A DNA stretch of 6,342 bases, from positions 1-6,342 of the forward strand of contig CALZMB010000133.1 in NCBI GenBank assembly GCA_945788485.1, written 5' to 3'. This stretch comes from an uncultured bacterium (GTDB lineage: Bacteria; Bacteroidota; Bacteroidia; Bacteroidales; Bacteroidaceae). The notes below the pieces were generated by a model that searched no databases, was not told the origin of the DNA, and saw only the letters and a program-made list of their open reading frames with translations. Below are positions 5,057 to 6,342 of the stretch, one piece after another; the first letter of the stretch is position 1, and each line of letters begins with the position of its first letter. The translations under genes and the position numbers were made by a program.

Positions 5057-5791
5057 TCAGGAGATGCGCAGACGCACCCACAGCCAGCGAGGGACGAGAG
5101 ACCACAACATGACAAGCAGACGATAGAACGCATCGACCGTGACGACAGACTTGCCCCTCTCCACTGCACGGACAATAGTCTGCGCGACACGGTGCGCATC
5201 GAGCTGCATCGGGAAATTGCTGCCTTCGATGAGCGGCGTGCGCACGAAGCCGGGGCGTATGTCAGTGAATGTGATATGGCGGAGACGACCGATGGCAGCA
5301 AGCTGCTGCAAAGCCTCGATGTAGTTGCTCGTGAAACGCTTCGAGGCGGAATACGCCGGCGCCGCGCCCAAGCCTTTCGTGCGCGCTATCGAACTGATGA
5401 CGGCGATGTGGAGAGGCGTGCCGGGCTGCCCGCGGAAGCGGTTGAAGACATGCCCGACCATGCGCGCCATGCCCGCGCAGTTTGTCTCTATCGTAGCAAG
5501 CTCGCGCCCCATATCCAGCGCCGAGTTATGCCAGCCGATGCCAGAGCTGTGGAAATAGAGGTCAACGCCATGCATCTCGTCTATCAGACGGTCGAGGGCG
5601 GCGGTGGCACTCGCCTCGGTGACATCAGCCACACACATCGCCACGATATTCGGATGGCCGGACACGAGACGCTCCAGCACCTCCCTACGCCGGCCGCCCA
5701 CGCCCACCGTCCATCCCTTCTCTGCCAGCACAAGAGCCACCTCACGCCCCAAGCCGGAAGTGGCGCCCATCACAACGGCACGTTTTTTCAT
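5057..5791 (-). CDS. Short-chain dehydrogenase/reductase (SDR family)
   Basis: This classical SDR has 244 residues from the ATG at 5791. The cofactor motif GATSGLG is at residues 9-15. Arg34-Arg35 after the second strand suggest NADPH preference. Asp56 precedes the third helix, HSSG (81-84) replaces the usual NNAG, and Asn104, Ser133/Ser134, Tyr147 and Lys151 (YSASK) complete the expected catalytic set. PG at 180-181 is the usual post-catalytic motif. The substrate cannot be predicted. The C-terminal 24 residues (from AFYRLLVMLW to the end) are hydrophobic and basic and could associate with the membrane. Start choice: the frame extends to a GTG at 5821, but a TAACTTTG promoter box lies at 5826-5833 and would place the RNA start near 5820, making that GTG unlikely. 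ATG 5800 (three extra residues, MKE) is nearly as good as 5791. The gene converges on the AsmA-like gene. Confidence 0.88.
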   Translation of the reverse strand: MKKRAVVMGATSGLGREVALVLAEKGWTVGVGGRRREVLERLVSGHPNIVAMCVADVTEASATAALDRLIDEMHGVDLYFHSSGIGWHNSALDMGRELATIETNCAGMARMVGHVFNRFRGQPGTPLHIAVISSIARTKGLGAAPAYSASKRFTSNYIEALQQLAAIGRLRHITFTDIRPGFVRTPLIEGSNFPMQLDAHRVAQTIVRAVERGKSVVTVDAFYRLLVMLWSLVPRWLWVRLRIS

Positions 5792-5825
5792 TTCCTTCAT
5801 TTTTCCATTTTTTTCAATCACCCCG

Positions 5826-5833
5826 CAAAGTTA
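5826..5833 (-). promoter_or_regulatory. Promoter -7 box of the SDR gene
   Basis: TAACTTTG on the minus strand matches the Bacteroidetes TAnnTTTG box. No clean TTTG occurs 19-21 bases upstream (the sequence there is GTTCTT), so the -33 part is weak. Transcription would start near 5820, which supports an ATG start at 5800 or 5791. Confidence 0.5.
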
Positions 5834-6063
5834 AGCATTTTTCCCGAGAGAAAAGAACATCACGGCAAAAATAACAACAACCGGGACAAGCCGGACAGCA
5901 TGTACCACACCGGCTGCTGTACGTATTCCCGCTGTTATCGGAAGGCAAACCGTCAGCTTCACTCCACTCCCGCTATCAGCAATCGGGTTTTGCTCGCTAT
6001 ATTCCCATTCCGCTTCTAAGCATATTATATTATGGCTTGTATGCTGTTGCATAAGTCGTAATG
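5834..6063. other. Gene-free gap between the deiminase-family gene and the SDR
   Basis: These 230 bases hold no supported gene. Past the deiminase stop codon on the minus strand, AGCATA and TATGCT can pair (around 6010-6040), an AT-rich stem without a T-run and so only a weak terminator candidate. Further along, two imperfect copies of a CCGAT..AGCGGGA motif occur on the minus strand (in about 5925-5990). A minus-strand open frame crosses the gap but starts inside the deiminase gene and looks like chance. Confidence 0.45.
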
Positions 6064-6342
6064 TTATTTGAGAATGTTCCAAGAACAGCAATGGAGTCCT
6101 CCTTCTTGTTTGAGAGCTTCAAGTGCGTATATAGGGATTATATTTTCCTTTGGGTACTCTGGGAAACGAAGTTCAAACTGGCGGCGAACCGTCGTGTCTT
6201 CTATACAGTCGGCATTCTTTGATAGTGCAGGCATGAAGATATAGTCCTTTGTGCGGATATAGTTGATGTAAGCCCATTGGAATCGTTCACGACACTTGGC
6301 TCCACCAGAAGGCATCCAGAAATTGTGCATTTTGTTGAAATG
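6064..6342 (-). CDS. Agmatine deiminase / peptidylarginine deiminase family protein, C-terminal fragment
   Basis: This is an open minus-strand frame entering from the right edge, with 92 residues visible before a TAA at 6064-6066. The frame has no stop before the edge and reads HFNKMHNFWMPSGG at the start, so the methionine at 6330 is probably internal. The segment YINYIRTKDYIFMPAL (25-40) matches the conserved part of the Porphyromonas-type PAD/agmatine deiminase family (PF04371), where a Y-x-N-[FY] strand precedes a 'xxVPxF' strand. The end, EGGLHCCSW (80-88), corresponds to the GGxxHCxT active-site loop, making Cys85 the likely nucleophile. Such enzymes hydrolyse guanidino groups, agmatine to N-carbamoylputrescine or arginine residues to citrulline. 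Substrate, signal peptide and remaining catalytic residues lie outside the window, so the choice between free agmatine and protein arginine stays open. GC content looks lower than in neighbouring genes. Confidence 0.75.
   Translation of the reverse strand, partial: HFNKMHNFWMPSGGAKCRERFQWAYINYIRTKDYIFMPALSKNADCIEDTTVRRQFELRFPEYPKENIIPIYALEALKQEGGLHCCSWNILK

Noticed and set aside
4862..6019. A 385-codon plus-strand frame opposite the SDR gene
   Set aside because: It overlaps the end of the AsmA-like gene in another frame and is antisense to an SDR with full motifs; His/Arg-rich composition marks it as an antisense shadow.
5831..6091. An 86-codon minus-strand frame between the deiminase fragment and the SDR, with a hydrophobic end
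   Set aside because: It starts inside the deiminase gene in another frame and ends inside the SDR promoter box, with no promoter or start signal of its own; a small membrane protein is possible but unsupported.

Overview
This window looks like chromosomal DNA of a member of the Bacteroidales, most likely Prevotella or a close relative. The strongest sign is the promoters. Four have both parts of the Bacteroidetes sigma consensus, TTTG, about 19-21 bases, then TAnnTTTG (one of these with a last-base mismatch), and a fifth has a clear TAACTTTG box only. Start codons are preceded by A-rich sequence rather than Shine-Dalgarno sites. The gene set (glutamate synthase, kbl-tdh, an AsmA-like protein, an SDR and a deiminase-family protein) and the moderate-GC genes separated by AT-rich gaps fit the same group. 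The genus is an inference.

Layout from left to right. Bases 1-103 (minus) hold the first 34 codons of the glutamate synthase large subunit, with its promoter at 149-180. Bases 322-423 (minus) hold the start of an ArsR-type regulator that stops after 33 codons but keeps a promoter-like sequence. Bases 523-574 form a long perfect hairpin just beyond the tdh stop codon. Bases 607-2989 (minus) hold kbl followed by tdh, which together turn L-threonine into glycine and acetyl-CoA. They are read from one strong consensus promoter at 3162-3192. Two related 150-base repeat elements, built from an 8-base unit (GTTGACAA and variants) facing its own inverted copy, lie inside this transcription unit: one in the predicted 5' leader of kbl, the other between kbl and tdh.

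Bases 3193-3943 are about 750 bases with no convincing gene. They contain a degenerate 22-base tandem repeat, several short hairpins and two mutually exclusive stem-loops. Bases 4017-5039 (plus) encode an AsmA/DUF748-like membrane-anchored protein with its own promoter. It converges, with a 17-base gap, on a short-chain dehydrogenase/reductase read from the minus strand (about 5791 to 5057). After a further 230-base gap, bases 6064-6342 (minus) hold the C-terminal end of an agmatine deiminase/peptidylarginine deiminase family protein that runs off the window.

The genes are mostly ordinary metabolic and envelope functions. Nothing here forms a clear new multi-gene system. The least explained elements are the paired octamer inverted-repeat modules inside the kbl-tdh unit, the broken ArsR gene, and the long gene-free stretch between kbl and the AsmA-like gene.
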